From positions 620,001 through 684,000 of the forward strand of contig CANNER010000002.1 of NCBI GenBank assembly GCA_947503715.1: a stretch of DNA of 64,000 nucleotides, written 5' to 3'. The translations under genes were made by a program, and so were the position numbers. Under the pieces are notes generated by a model, which was given only the letters and a program-made list of their open reading frames with translations, was not told the DNA's origin and did no database searches. Below are positions 28,303 through 36,618 of the stretch, piece after piece (the stretch's first letter is position 1; each line of letters begins with the position of its first letter). Origin of the DNA: an uncultured Caulobacterales bacterium. Its GTDB lineage: Bacteria > Pseudomonadota > Alphaproteobacteria > Caulobacterales > Maricaulaceae.

Positions 28303-29205
28303 TCAAATATCGAACCTATACGCAATCCAATGGTCATAGACCTCGCCCGGTCTTAACAAGCTCCGCTGATCCAGATTGATATCATTGGGCTGAAATTGCG
28401 GTTCCAAGGCCACGCCACTGCGTGGAACGGACAGGGCATCGCCAGTATAAACTTGCATATCCGGGAGGGAGGATGTGACGTTCAATTCGGTTGAATGACC
28501 CTTCAATCTTGCCTCTTTCACATCCTTAAAATTATCGTCCAGTCGGACATGCCCGAGGGGCAGGGCTTTGCGGAAATCGAAGCGCGTCTCTTTAACGGGG
28601 ACGGTTTGTGCTGTTTCTAAGATACTGCGATTGTCTGCTGATACGCTCAAATCATGTCCATCAATCCGCCCCCTGCCGTTCAAATTCCAATAGGGATGCC
28701 ACGTCAGATTGACGGGCGTTGGCGCATTGGTTTCCGCGCGCATTTCCAGCCTGAGAGTATCGTTGCGGAATGAGATCCGCAAAGTCACGGATAGATGGCC
28801 GGGAAATCCGCCTGTCCCCGCCTGAGCCGTATGCGAGAATATCAGGACGTCCTCCTCAATCCGCGCGTTCCAAATCTGCGTGTGAAAACCCGTGTCACCG
28901 CTATGAAGATTATTCTCGCCGTCATTTGTGGAAACTTCAACGTGTTGGCCGTCAATCTCAAAACTCGCGCCGACGATACGATTGGCATTCGGGCCTATGA
29001 TGGCACCTCGATATCCAGCTCCGTCAAGATAGGCGTCCAGCGAGTCATGACCCAGCGTCACATTCCGCCCATCCGGCAGATAGAGTGCCTGTAGTGTCAC
29101 GCCATAATCTAAGACAACCGCCCGAAAACCACTTTCGGATGTCAGCTGATAGGCTGTGACAACGCGCCCCTCCGGCAGCGTTCCAAATGTCCATGCAGAA
29201 ATCAT
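28303..29205 (-). CDS. Aldose 1-epimerase (galactose mutarotase)
   Basis: About 300 residues from the ATG at 29205, catalysing alpha/beta anomer conversion of free hexoses. The family active-site histidine is in NLTWHPYWNLNG, the catalytic Glu in GVALEPQFQPND, and the substrate arginine region in IVGASFEIDG with NDGENNLHSG. The frame remains open upstream but lacks family-like sequence. Cytoplasmic, no signal peptide. It is divergent from a class II aldolase gene, with 73 bp between. Its relation to the maltodextrin locus is only thematic. Confidence 0.92.
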   Translation of the reverse strand: MISAWTFGTLPEGRVVTAYQLTSESGFRAVVLDYGVTLQALYLPDGRNVTLGHDSLDAYLDGAGYRGAIIGPNANRIVGASFEIDGQHVEVSTNDGENNLHSGDTGFHTQIWNARIEEDVLIFSHTAQAGTGGFPGHLSVTLRISFRNDTLRLEMRAETNAPTPVNLTWHPYWNLNGRGRIDGHDLSVSADNRSILETAQTVPVKETRFDFRKALPLGHVRLDDNFKDVKEARLKGHSTELNVTSSLPDMQVYTGDALSVPRSGVALEPQFQPNDINLDQRSLLRPGEVYDHWIAYRFDI

Positions 29206-29278
29206 GGCCTTGCCATAGCTTGCGAAATTCTCTCCGCAAGCTATCAGTAGTAAAAAATTATTTTGCGGGAGAATCCAG

Positions 29279-30124
29279 ATGAATGCCCAAACAGAGAATA
29301 AAGCCTCAGCCGCCATTAGCGGGATGAGCGGTTTCAACATTCCTGACCCGACTGAAATCGAACGGTTGGAAGGTAAAGTCTCAGAGACGGAATGGCGGAT
29401 GCGGTGTGATCTTGCGGCGACCTACCGTCTCTGCGCGATGCATGGTTGGACCGATCTCGTTTTTACGCATATCTCCGCGCGTCTGCCGGATGAGGACGGG
29501 GAACACCGTTTCCTGATTAACCCTTATGGTGTCATGTTTGACGAAATGACGGCCTCAGCGCTGGTCAAAATCAATGGCGAGGGCAAGGTCTGCCAAGAGA
29601 CGCCGTATTTTATCAATCCTGCGGGTTTCACGATTCACTCTGCCGTTCACAATGCCCGCGCCGATGCGGGTTGCGTTATTCACGTCCATACGCCCTACGG
29701 GATGGCGGTCAGTGCGCAGAAAAAGGGCCTGCGCCGTTACACGCAAATGTCCATGCAGGTTTATAACGACCTCGCCTATCATGATTATGAAGGCATCGCG
29801 CTGGAACTGGATGAGCGGGAGCGGATCGTCGAAAATCTTGGGGCGAAATCGCTCCTCATGCTGCGTAATCACGGAACGCTGACACTCGGGCCGACCTGTG
29901 GAACGGCCTTCCTGCGCATGTATTTCCTCGAGAATGCCTGCAAAGCGCAGATTTTCGCACAAAGCGTCGGGCATGAAGACCTGCTCATCGAAGAGCCGCA
30001 GGAGATGGGCGACCGCGTCTATCAACAGGGCGCAGCCGCTTTTGTGCCGGGCATGGGCGATAATCTTGTCTGGCCGGGCCTGATGCGGAAATTGGCGCGG
30101 ACCAATCCCGGTTACGATCACTAA
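29279..30124 (+). CDS. Class II aldolase/adducin family protein
   Basis: 281 residues with the Zn-dependent class II aldolase head domain: GWTDLVFTHISARLP, FLINPYGVMFDEMTASALVKI, the metal pair in VIHVHTPYGMA, and LLMLRNHGTLTLG. Preceded by GGGAGAA nine bases upstream of the ATG. Members include fuculose- and ribulose-phosphate aldolases and epimerases as well as adducin-like proteins of unknown function; the long N-terminus before the domain and the lack of sugar-pathway neighbours favour the latter group, so I give no specific substrate. Confidence 0.88.
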   Translation: MNAQTENKASAAISGMSGFNIPDPTEIERLEGKVSETEWRMRCDLAATYRLCAMHGWTDLVFTHISARLPDEDGEHRFLINPYGVMFDEMTASALVKINGEGKVCQETPYFINPAGFTIHSAVHNARADAGCVIHVHTPYGMAVSAQKKGLRRYTQMSMQVYNDLAYHDYEGIALELDERERIVENLGAKSLLMLRNHGTLTLGPTCGTAFLRMYFLENACKAQIFAQSVGHEDLLIEEPQEMGDRVYQQGAAAFVPGMGDNLVWPGLMRKLARTNPGYDH

Positions 30125-30358
30125 TTTGCATTAAAAACGCGTCATGCTCTGCGCTGGCGCGGTTGACAGGTTTCGCCCTTGGCCTGAAAATGCCCCTGCT
30201 TATACATCCGTTACGTTAGATTCTTTTAAGCTCTCTTCTGTAAGCTTTGAGAAGACTTTCGATATTAACACCTCTTTCATCACGAAGGGCGTCTAACATC
30301 GAAGACTCGTAGCGATTGCGCTAATGCGGCTTGGGGGTCGCCCGTGGGAGGAAATAAC

Positions 30359-31330
30359 GTGCGTTTAACAAAATCTATCTGTGTCCTTGGACTTTTGATG
30401 ACGGGCGCCAGCCTGCCCATCACGGCCTGCGCGCAGACAACACCCGAAGTCGTCGATAGCTACCCGAAGCAGCGTTTGAAAGAACGTGCAGAGGAAGAAC
30501 GTCGCGCCGAGGAGGCCAGACGCGCGGCAGAGGAAGCCGCTCGCGCCAGCGTCCCCGTCGTCCAACCCGCTGCACCACTTCCTGCCGCCAGTTCGCCAAT
30601 GGGAATGGAAATGGTCGTGATTGCACCGGGACAGGGGCAATTGGGTTCACCATCTTCCGAATTCAAACGTGCACGCTTTGAAAACCCGCTGAAGACAACC
30701 TTTATCGATTACGCCTTCGAAGTCGGAAAATATGAAATCACATTTGATGATTGGGGCAAATGTGTCGCCGATGGTGGATGCAACGGATATCGGCCCAAAG
30801 ACGGCGGCTGGGGCAAGGGCAAACGGCCCGTTATCAATATCAGCTTCAACGATGCGCAGAGCTACCTGAAATGGCTTAATCGTAAGACCGGTCAGAATTA
30901 CCGCCTCCTCTCTGAAGCGGAATGGGAATATGTTGCGCGTGCTGGCCAGAATACGCCGTTTGGCCGTGACGGCCGCGGCATCAATGCCAAGGTCGCGAAT
31001 TTTGACGGCAAGGCGCCCTATACTTCTGCTGAGACCGGACCCTATCACCGCAAGACGCAACCCGTCGGAAATTACAATGCCAACCCGTTTGGCGTTCACG
31101 ACATCTATGGCAACGTCTATGAGTGGGTACAGGATTGCTGGAATCCGAACCATCAAGGCGCAACCGGTACAGGTGCCCCACGCACAGACGGGGATTGTAA
31201 ATTCCGCGTCATGAAGGGCGGGTCCTGGGTCACGCATGGTTATCAAATGCGGGCGGCGGCGCGTGTTCGTTATGTCACGGATTACCGTTATGATGATTAC
31301 GGTTTTCGGATTGCCAGAACACTGAACTAG
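30359..31330 (+). CDS. FGE/SUMF1-domain secreted protein
   Basis: 323 residues from the GTG at 30359, which has a strong GGGAGGAAATAAC upstream. A signal peptide ends in PITAC-AQ, which could be either a lipobox or an ordinary cleavage site. A charged helical stretch (about 40-65, RLKERAEEERRAEEARRAAE) precedes a formylglycine-generating-enzyme-like domain with VGKYEITFDDWGKCVADGGC, RLLSEAEWEYVARAG and NPFGVHDIYGNVYEWVQD. This fold often serves in non-enzymatic roles, and no sulfatase is nearby, so enzymatic activity is doubtful. The upstream 234 bp show no gene. Confidence 0.85.
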   Translation: MRLTKSICVLGLLMTGASLPITACAQTTPEVVDSYPKQRLKERAEEERRAEEARRAAEEAARASVPVVQPAAPLPAASSPMGMEMVVIAPGQGQLGSPSSEFKRARFENPLKTTFIDYAFEVGKYEITFDDWGKCVADGGCNGYRPKDGGWGKGKRPVINISFNDAQSYLKWLNRKTGQNYRLLSEAEWEYVARAGQNTPFGRDGRGINAKVANFDGKAPYTSAETGPYHRKTQPVGNYNANPFGVHDIYGNVYEWVQDCWNPNHQGATGTGAPRTDGDCKFRVMKGGSWVTHGYQMRAAARVRYVTDYRYDDYGFRIARTLN

Positions 31331-31364
31331 TTGCGTTGACCGCGCAGGCCATTAGGGTCTGCGT

Positions 31365-32756
31365 ATGACAGAACAGCTCTCGACAGATTATCTCGTTATC
31401 GGCAGCGGGGCCATGGGCATGGCCTTTGTCGATACCTTGCTGGATGAAAATCCGCAGGCTGATATCATCATGGTGGACCGTTTCGCCAAGCCGGGTGGAC
31501 ATTGGAACTCCGCTTATCCTTTTGTCACCCTTCATCAACCGAGTGCCTTTTATGGCGTGAACTCGCGTGAGCTTTCACAAGGTCGTCGGGATGAGATCGG
31601 GTTGAATAAGGGCCTCGGAGACCTCGCGACGGGCGCGGAAATCCTCGCCTATTTTGAAGACGTTATGCGGCAGCGTTTCTTGACGAGTGGACGGGTGCGC
31701 TTTTTCCCAATGTGCGATTATCAGGGCGAGGGCAAATTCAGCCACAAACTGAGCGATCAGGATTATGGGGTTGAGTATAAAAAGCTCGTCGATTGCACGC
31801 ATCTTAATACATCCGTTCCGTCCACGCATAAACCGAATTTCATGGTGGACGCAGACGTCACATTCATACCGCTGAATGACCTGCCGAAAATCACGACCGC
31901 GCCCTCAGGCTATACGGTGATTGGTGGCGGTAAGACGGGGATTGATGCGCTACTCTGGCTGCTCGAAAACAATGTCCCGCCCGCGAAAATCCGCTGGGTG
32001 AAGTCCCGTGATGCTTGGCTCATCAATCGCGAGAACACGCAGCCCGACCCAGAGTTCTTTGAAAAGACCATCGGCAATCAGGCGAATATGATGGAGGCGA
32101 TAGCCTCCGCGACATCCAAATCTGACATGTATGACCGTCTGGAGGCCTGCGGCTATTTCCTGCGCATTGATCCGAATATCCGCCCGACCATGTTCCACGG
32201 CGCGACGATCAGTGAGCCAGAAATGTTCGAGCTTCGCAAAATTAAGGACATCGTCCGTAAGGGCCGTGTCGCGTCTATTACCTCTGACCACATCACTTTC
32301 GTCAATGGCCGGACGGAACCGAGGCTTGGTCACGTCATTGTCGATTGCTCCGCCAGTGCGATCAAGGACAATGTCATCAAGCCGATCTTCAACGGCGATG
32401 TGATTACGCCGCAAACGGTGCGCGCTTACCAACCTGTTTTCTCCGCTGCGATGGCGGCCTGGATCGAGTGTAATATTGAATTAGAGACGGATAAGAACGG
32501 GCTGATGGGCGTCGTGCCGCTCCCCGACGACCTCGACACCTTCATCCGCATGACCGCAGCCAATATGATGAATCAGGTCCTTTGGGGGCAGAATAAGAAA
32601 TTACGCCACTGGATGCGCGAGTCCCGTTTGGACGGGTTCTCGAAGATGGTCAGCGATGTGAAGGAGACCGATACGGAGAAGGTCGCGATCCTGCAAAAAC
32701 TCCGCAATAACGGTATGGGCGCTATGGCCAAATTACAGAGCTTTATGTCGGGCTGA
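31365..32756 (+). CDS. FAD/NAD(P)-binding oxidoreductase, flavin monooxygenase-like
   Basis: 463 residues. An N-terminal FAD Rossmann motif reads DYLVIGSGAMGMAF (residues 8-21), followed by VDRFAKPGGHWNSAYPFV, which resembles flavin-containing monooxygenases. A second dinucleotide motif TVIGGGKTGIDALLWLLEN is near residue 190, with an ELVKSRD-like WVKSRDAWLINRE after it. Substrate not recognisable. The gene stands 34 bp after the FGE-like gene on the same strand and is convergent with a beta-barrel-like gene that begins immediately after its stop. Confidence 0.8.
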   Translation: MTEQLSTDYLVIGSGAMGMAFVDTLLDENPQADIIMVDRFAKPGGHWNSAYPFVTLHQPSAFYGVNSRELSQGRRDEIGLNKGLGDLATGAEILAYFEDVMRQRFLTSGRVRFFPMCDYQGEGKFSHKLSDQDYGVEYKKLVDCTHLNTSVPSTHKPNFMVDADVTFIPLNDLPKITTAPSGYTVIGGGKTGIDALLWLLENNVPPAKIRWVKSRDAWLINRENTQPDPEFFEKTIGNQANMMEAIASATSKSDMYDRLEACGYFLRIDPNIRPTMFHGATISEPEMFELRKIKDIVRKGRVASITSDHITFVNGRTEPRLGHVIVDCSASAIKDNVIKPIFNGDVITPQTVRAYQPVFSAAMAAWIECNIELETDKNGLMGVVPLPDDLDTFIRMTAANMMNQVLWGQNKKLRHWMRESRLDGFSKMVSDVKETDTEKVAILQKLRNNGMGAMAKLQSFMSG

Positions 32757-33470
32757 TCAGAAGCTCTGATTGACGAAAATCCGCAAGTCCATATCGCTGG
32801 AACTCTCCGTTACTCCGAAAAGCGTTCCAAGACGTAGCGTCGTCGAGGGCGTAACTTTCTGCGAGATATAAGGCCCGATTTGGTGCTCTTGATCATCAAA
32901 ACCCGGGATGTCAGATGTTGTGCCTATATCATTGAACATTTCCAGACCAAGGCTGGTATTCCCGTCTAGTTTTTTATTCAGACGCGCGCGTGTTTCCAGC
33001 AATATGCCGTCATCGCGCCCATCGCCCATTTCCAGACCGCCAATTGCGATAGCGCGGATATCCCAGCCATTCCCGATTTTCCATGAATTCGTCCAATTGA
33101 CAGCGAAGAGCGCCGGACGGTCCTCGCCTTGCCTGACGCGGAAATCGAAGCGCAGGCCCGTCTGATAATCCTGACTGTCATCCTGCGTCAGCTGCCACAG
33201 CAATTCCGCCCGTAGATAATCAATGTCTACATCCGAATCTGATGTTTCCCGCGTCTGTACAATCGCCCGCCAGCGGAGTTGATCATTGATGGATTGCTGG
33301 AAATGTAAACGCTGGGCGAAGGTGTCATTATCGGTATCAATAGCAATACGATATTGCGCGGATTTGTCATCGGGTTTGACAACTGGACTATGCGTTCCGC
33401 TCGTATTTTGTGCCTGCGCAATACTGGCCGACATTAGAAAAACGATGAGAGTGGAAATTAATCTTTTCAT
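32757..33470 (-). CDS. Secreted beta-strand-rich protein, probable small outer-membrane barrel
   Basis: 237 residues with a clear signal peptide (MKRLISTLIVFLMSASIAQA) and a mature part of alternating polar/hydrophobic strands such as LRWRAIVQTRE, LRAELLWQLTQ, GLRFDFRVRQ and TLRLGTLFGV, ending in phenylalanine. That pattern suits an outer-membrane barrel of about ten strands. I do not recognise a named family. It is divergent from a GH11-like lipoprotein gene with only 29 bp between the two starts, so the two are probably co-regulated. Confidence 0.7.
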   Translation of the reverse strand: MKRLISTLIVFLMSASIAQAQNTSGTHSPVVKPDDKSAQYRIAIDTDNDTFAQRLHFQQSINDQLRWRAIVQTRETSDSDVDIDYLRAELLWQLTQDDSQDYQTGLRFDFRVRQGEDRPALFAVNWTNSWKIGNGWDIRAIAIGGLEMGDGRDDGILLETRARLNKKLDGNTSLGLEMFNDIGTTSDIPGFDDQEHQIGPYISQKVTPSTTLRLGTLFGVTESSSDMDLRIFVNQSF

Positions 33471-33499
33471 GAATCACTTGTCCCTTCATAGATTCAATT

Positions 33500-34270
33500 A
33501 TGCGTTTTCTAGTCTTGTTTACGGGCCTTGTGCTGTTCGGATGTCAAACTGTCGCAGAAAGGCCTGCGCAGTCTGCTATTTATAGCGATAAGACAAAATT
33601 TAACCTGGGAGACCGAGCCTCCTCCGTTTGGTTAAGTGAGAAATTTGATGGGTCCCACACGCGACAAATTATTGGTGATGAACTTGAGTTCTCGCTCTCG
33701 CAATCCCACCGCGAAGGCGGGTTGGATTTCGGATTGGCGGACCCGAATTTCAAAGCCCGTCCCGTTTCGAAAATCCCTGACACGCTGAGTTTTTGCTCCT
33801 CCTATGACATCAATTTCTCCGGCGCGGGCCGCTGGTGGGCCGGACCGAAGATCAGTGTGAATTGGCAGGGGATTGAATCCGCCAAGGGCAATGGTGATGA
33901 CTGGTACGAAAATTATATTATCGATGTGGCCAGCACCTCCCCACAGGAACTCCATGATATTCTGACCGATGATTATTTCGATGCCGAAGTTTTGGACGAT
34001 ACATTTATCGCCGGATCAAATTATAAACATTATAAAATCCGCTATCAGGATTGGTGGCAATTCTGGTCGGTGCGGCAGGATTACCGCCCCACAGGAACGC
34101 TTCCGATCCAACCCATTTTAAATGTTTGGTCTGCCAATGGATTGCCGACTGACAGGGCATTTGACGGAATTAAAGCCAATATTGAAACCTATGGCGAGAT
34201 GTCGGGTGAGGGTCGTTTCCGCATCGATATTGCGACGGAACCCGACGCCGAATTAGACTGCGCCTTTTAA
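33500..34270 (+). CDS. Lipoprotein with divergent GH11 (xylanase-like) fold
   Basis: 256 residues with a lipoprotein signal (lipobox LFGC, Cys at 15). The second half aligns by eye with family 11 xylanases: WYENYIIDVAS corresponds to their VEYYVVDSWG, QFWSVRQDYRPTGT to QYWSVRQSKRPTG, LNVWSANGL to VNAWKSHGM, and NIETYGEMSGEGRF to MATEGYQSSGSSN. The two catalytic glutamates would be E137 and E229, 92 apart, close to the 94 between E78 and E172 of the Bacillus enzyme. The thumb motif PSIxG is missing, so substrate preference may differ. The alignment is mine and not statistically tested. Confidence 0.6.
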   Translation: MRFLVLFTGLVLFGCQTVAERPAQSAIYSDKTKFNLGDRASSVWLSEKFDGSHTRQIIGDELEFSLSQSHREGGLDFGLADPNFKARPVSKIPDTLSFCSSYDINFSGAGRWWAGPKISVNWQGIESAKGNGDDWYENYIIDVASTSPQELHDILTDDYFDAEVLDDTFIAGSNYKHYKIRYQDWWQFWSVRQDYRPTGTLPIQPILNVWSANGLPTDRAFDGIKANIETYGEMSGEGRFRIDIATEPDAELDCAF

Positions 34271-35418
34271 AGCTTTGCCTTCACCCGCGCGATGGTCGCA
34301 GGATCTAATTTGCCTTCCAATCCTTCGCGCAATGTCCGCTTATCCGCGTCATACTCATCCACGCCCGTTTCACCCGATTTCAGCACCCAGTAATAGGCGT
34401 CTTCCATGGAGGCCGGAACGCCTTCACCTTTTGCGAGCGTGAACGCATAGAGAAATTGTCCCTCCGCATCACCCGCCTCAGCCGATTTGCGGAACCACTG
34501 GGCGGCCTCATCAATGGACTTTGCCGCGCCGTAACCCTGATAGACGAGCAGCCCGTAATCGGCCATCGCCGCCGGATGCCCACCCTTTGCCGCTTGTCGC
34601 AGCAGCGCGGCAGATCGGTCTGAATTTGGACGAATGTCAAAGTTTTCGGCATACATGACACCGGCAATATAGGCAGCTTCGATATGACCATCCTTTGCCG
34701 CAGCCTCATAATGTTTTAGCGCCGCCTGCGGATCGCTCTCAAACACGCTATCGCCCAAACGTTTCGTCGCATCTGCATCGAAACTCTGCGAGGCTTGCTC
34801 TAACAGGCGTTTGGATTCTGCGGTGTTCGCATCAATCCCCTGACCCGTTCGGTAGAGGTCAGACAGCGCCCGCATTGCATCCGTGCGGCCTGCATCCGAA
34901 GCACGGGTCAGCCAGGACACTGCGTCCGCTTTCGTCAATCCCGCCTGTTCGCGAATCCCCATCTCACCCAGGGCGACATAGGCGTCGGGATGACCTTTAA
35001 ACGCGGCCTTTTCATACCACTCGCGGGCGCCCGCCATATCGGTACGTCCGGCTTGACCGTAACGCAGAATATATCCCGCCATGACGGCGGCATCCGCACT
35101 GCCAAGATTGGCGGCGGTCTCCGAGAGGGCGAGAGCCTCTGAGAACTTTCCGGCGTTATAGGCGTCCAGTGCGACTTGGAAATTCGTCTCGACTTCCGCC
35201 GGATTGGACAGGGTTGGCGTCGCTAATGCGGCGGGCGCGTATGCTCCGCACATAATTGCGACAAGCGCGACACAGCTGCGGCGGGCCCATCCGGATGTGA
35301 CCAGACGCCCGAACAGACTGCGATAAAATCCGCGCCCGCCGCTATGACGGCTTTCGCATTGTCCACTGTGATCCCGCCTATTGCGACGCTCGGTATTTCG
35401 ACGGCTTCGTGCCACCAT
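34267..35418 (-). CDS. Sel1-repeat (TPR-like) secreted protein
   Basis: Up to 383 residues, a chain of about six or seven Sel1-like repeats (for example AREWYEKAAFKGHPDAYVALG and AAQWFRKSAEAGDAEGQFLYA), usually protein-interaction solenoids. A hydrophobic signal-like stretch ends in PAALA. The start is uncertain: the ATG at 35418 has GGAG at good spacing but lies 196 bp inside thiE in another frame, giving a long Arg-rich leader before the signal; the only later in-frame ATG, at 35253, leaves a truncated signal. A CTG at about 35304 would give an ideal signal peptide. Convergent with the GH11-like gene. Confidence 0.8.
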   Translation of the reverse strand: MVARSRRNTERRNRRDHSGQCESRHSGGRGFYRSLFGRLVTSGWARRSCVALVAIMCGAYAPAALATPTLSNPAEVETNFQVALDAYNAGKFSEALALSETAANLGSADAAVMAGYILRYGQAGRTDMAGAREWYEKAAFKGHPDAYVALGEMGIREQAGLTKADAVSWLTRASDAGRTDAMRALSDLYRTGQGIDANTAESKRLLEQASQSFDADATKRLGDSVFESDPQAALKHYEAAAKDGHIEAAYIAGVMYAENFDIRPNSDRSAALLRQAAKGGHPAAMADYGLLVYQGYGAAKSIDEAAQWFRKSAEAGDAEGQFLYAFTLAKGEGVPASMEDAYYWVLKSGETGVDEYDADKRTLREGLEGKLDPATIARVKAKL

Positions 35419-35870
35419 GTTAAAATCTCCAACTCGGCTTTCGCCTTGGGTTGCTTTGTCGGCGTCTCGAAAAACGCGCCAAAGGCCACATAATCTGCTC
35501 CGGCTTTCGCGGCGGCAAAGGCCAGTTCCTTCGAATTATGACAGGTCACGCCGACAATGGCATCCCCGCCAAGCACCTCTCGGGATGAATAATAGTCCAT
35601 ATCATCCTGCCCGATATGGGCGCCGTCAGCGCCGATTTCCGCCACGAGGTCGGGATGATCGTTGAGAATAACCTCGACTCCCGCCGCATGACAGATGTCT
35701 GTGATAGCCGTTCCGGCTTGAATGAGGGCTGAACGCGCGATGTCTTTCAATCGGATCTGAACACAGGCGACAGGTGCCGCCGCGAGGGTTGTCTTGAGTA
35801 TCTCGCAGAAGGCCGGGACATCGTCGATGGAGGGCGGGGTGAGCAGATAGATTTGGCAGGGTTCGGTCAT
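35223..35870 (-). CDS. thiE: Thiamine-phosphate synthase
   Basis: 215 residues, TIM-barrel enzyme joining the pyrimidine and thiazole phosphates in thiamine synthesis. Motifs visible are VQIRLKD near residue 38, ILNDHPDLVAEIGADGAHIG, QDDMDY, VGVTCHN, GAFFETPTK and IPSVAIGGITVDNA. The phosphate-binding TCHN and AFFET replace the more common SxHN and PIFxT, a mild divergence. Its 3' end overlaps the likely start of the Sel1 protein gene. No TPP riboswitch is recognisable upstream, but a candidate structured RNA is. Confidence 0.93.
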   Translation of the reverse strand: MTEPCQIYLLTPPSIDDVPAFCEILKTTLAAAPVACVQIRLKDIARSALIQAGTAITDICHAAGVEVILNDHPDLVAEIGADGAHIGQDDMDYYSSREVLGGDAIVGVTCHNSKELAFAAAKAGADYVAFGAFFETPTKQPKAKAELEILTWWHEAVEIPSVAIGGITVDNAKAVIAAGADFIAVCSGVWSHPDGPAAAVSRLSQLCAEHTRPPH

Positions 35871-35984
35871 GGGCGGCGTGTAGAGGGATTGAGCGGAAAT
35901 GGGAATAGAGGAGTGCGGGCAAGCGGATTTTGCGACCGACGATCTGCGCGTGCGGCGAGGTCTTCAATTATTAAGCGGGACAGC

Positions 35985-36051
35985 CCGCGTGGCCGGTACC
36001 CCTGCCGGATACCGAAGAGTAGTTAGTTTCGCAAAGGCATCGGCCACGCGG
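35985..36051. repeat. Inverted repeat upstream of thiE
   Basis: CCGCGTGGCCG (35985-35995) and CGGCCACGCGG (36041-36051) are perfect 11-bp complements around a 45-bp spacer. It lies between thiE and the candidate structured RNA and could be the 3' part of that RNA. The whole 35871-36618 stretch has no credible gene. Confidence 0.5.
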
Positions 36052-36065
36052 CGATGGTTTTTGTT

Positions 36066-36250
36066 ATAACGGTCCTGCGTGGTCACAGTTGTCGGGCCTG
36101 ACTTGCCTACCAAGCCAGACCGGACAGTGTCGGAGCACTCGCCATAAAAGACCCGGCACAGTCCGGCGTCTCACCGCCGGATGCTCAGTCCCACCGTCCT
36201 TCAGTACCAGCAAGCGAGGCCTCGCCTGTCCCGTGTCCGAAAGAACGAGA
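36066..36250 (-). ncRNA. Candidate structured RNA upstream of thiE
   Basis: G+C-rich island in a gene-free stretch. As minus-strand RNA it folds into UCCGGCG-GUGAGA-CGCCGGA (36162-36181) and GGUCUGGCUUG-GUAGG-CAAGUCAGGCC (36095-36121). In the second stem the two imperfect positions are G-U pairs on the minus strand but A-C mismatches on the plus strand, which points to the minus strand, reading toward thiE. It also contains the palindrome CGAGGCCTCG. It does not match the core of TPP, cobalamin, SRP, RNase P, tmRNA or 6S RNA as I know them. Could also be a decayed repeat. Confidence 0.3.
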
Positions 36251-36334
36251 ATGAATATGACACAGCTTATATAAGTGGGGATCATTCTCTTTATAAACGG
36301 GGGTTGTCCACCTTTTTCAGCGACACTCTCCAAA

Positions 36335-36453
36335 TGTCATCCCGCACGCAGCGCAGCGGAGATGCGGGACCTGTCGTCTGCAAACCTAATCTAAGGCCCT
36401 GTAAACATTAGGCCCCGCATCTGCGCCCTTTGGGCTGGTGCGGGGTGACAGAG
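36335..36453. repeat. Paired palindromic units (BIME-like)
   Basis: Two hairpin units in opposite orientation: TCCCGCA...TGCGGGA (36339-36369) and CCCCGCA...TGCGGGG (36413-36445), preceded or followed by TGTCA / TGACA. Arms of the two units also match each other in reverse complement. The arrangement resembles bacterial interspersed palindromic elements. No gene lies here. Confidence 0.6.
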
Positions 36454-36618
36454 CTATGTGATTTCGAGAAATGTTATCGTTGCAAAAGCGAGGATTAAGC
36501 TTCGGGTATCGCGGGATTGCAGCCCTCTATGCCTATGATTGCGACCCAATTTTCTAAATCAACCCTTCCACCGCAAAACCTCTTTCACCCCGCGATAATC
36601 CCGCCTAAACCTCCCATT

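Noticed and set aside
35871-36300. TPP riboswitch for thiE
   Set aside because: The conserved CUGAGA and ACCUGAUC-type core elements are not found in the right order on the minus strand.
36064-36333. 89-codon minus-strand open frame upstream of thiE
   Set aside because: Arg/Cys-rich translation with no family resemblance, lying on the hairpins of the candidate RNA; better explained as untranslated sequence.
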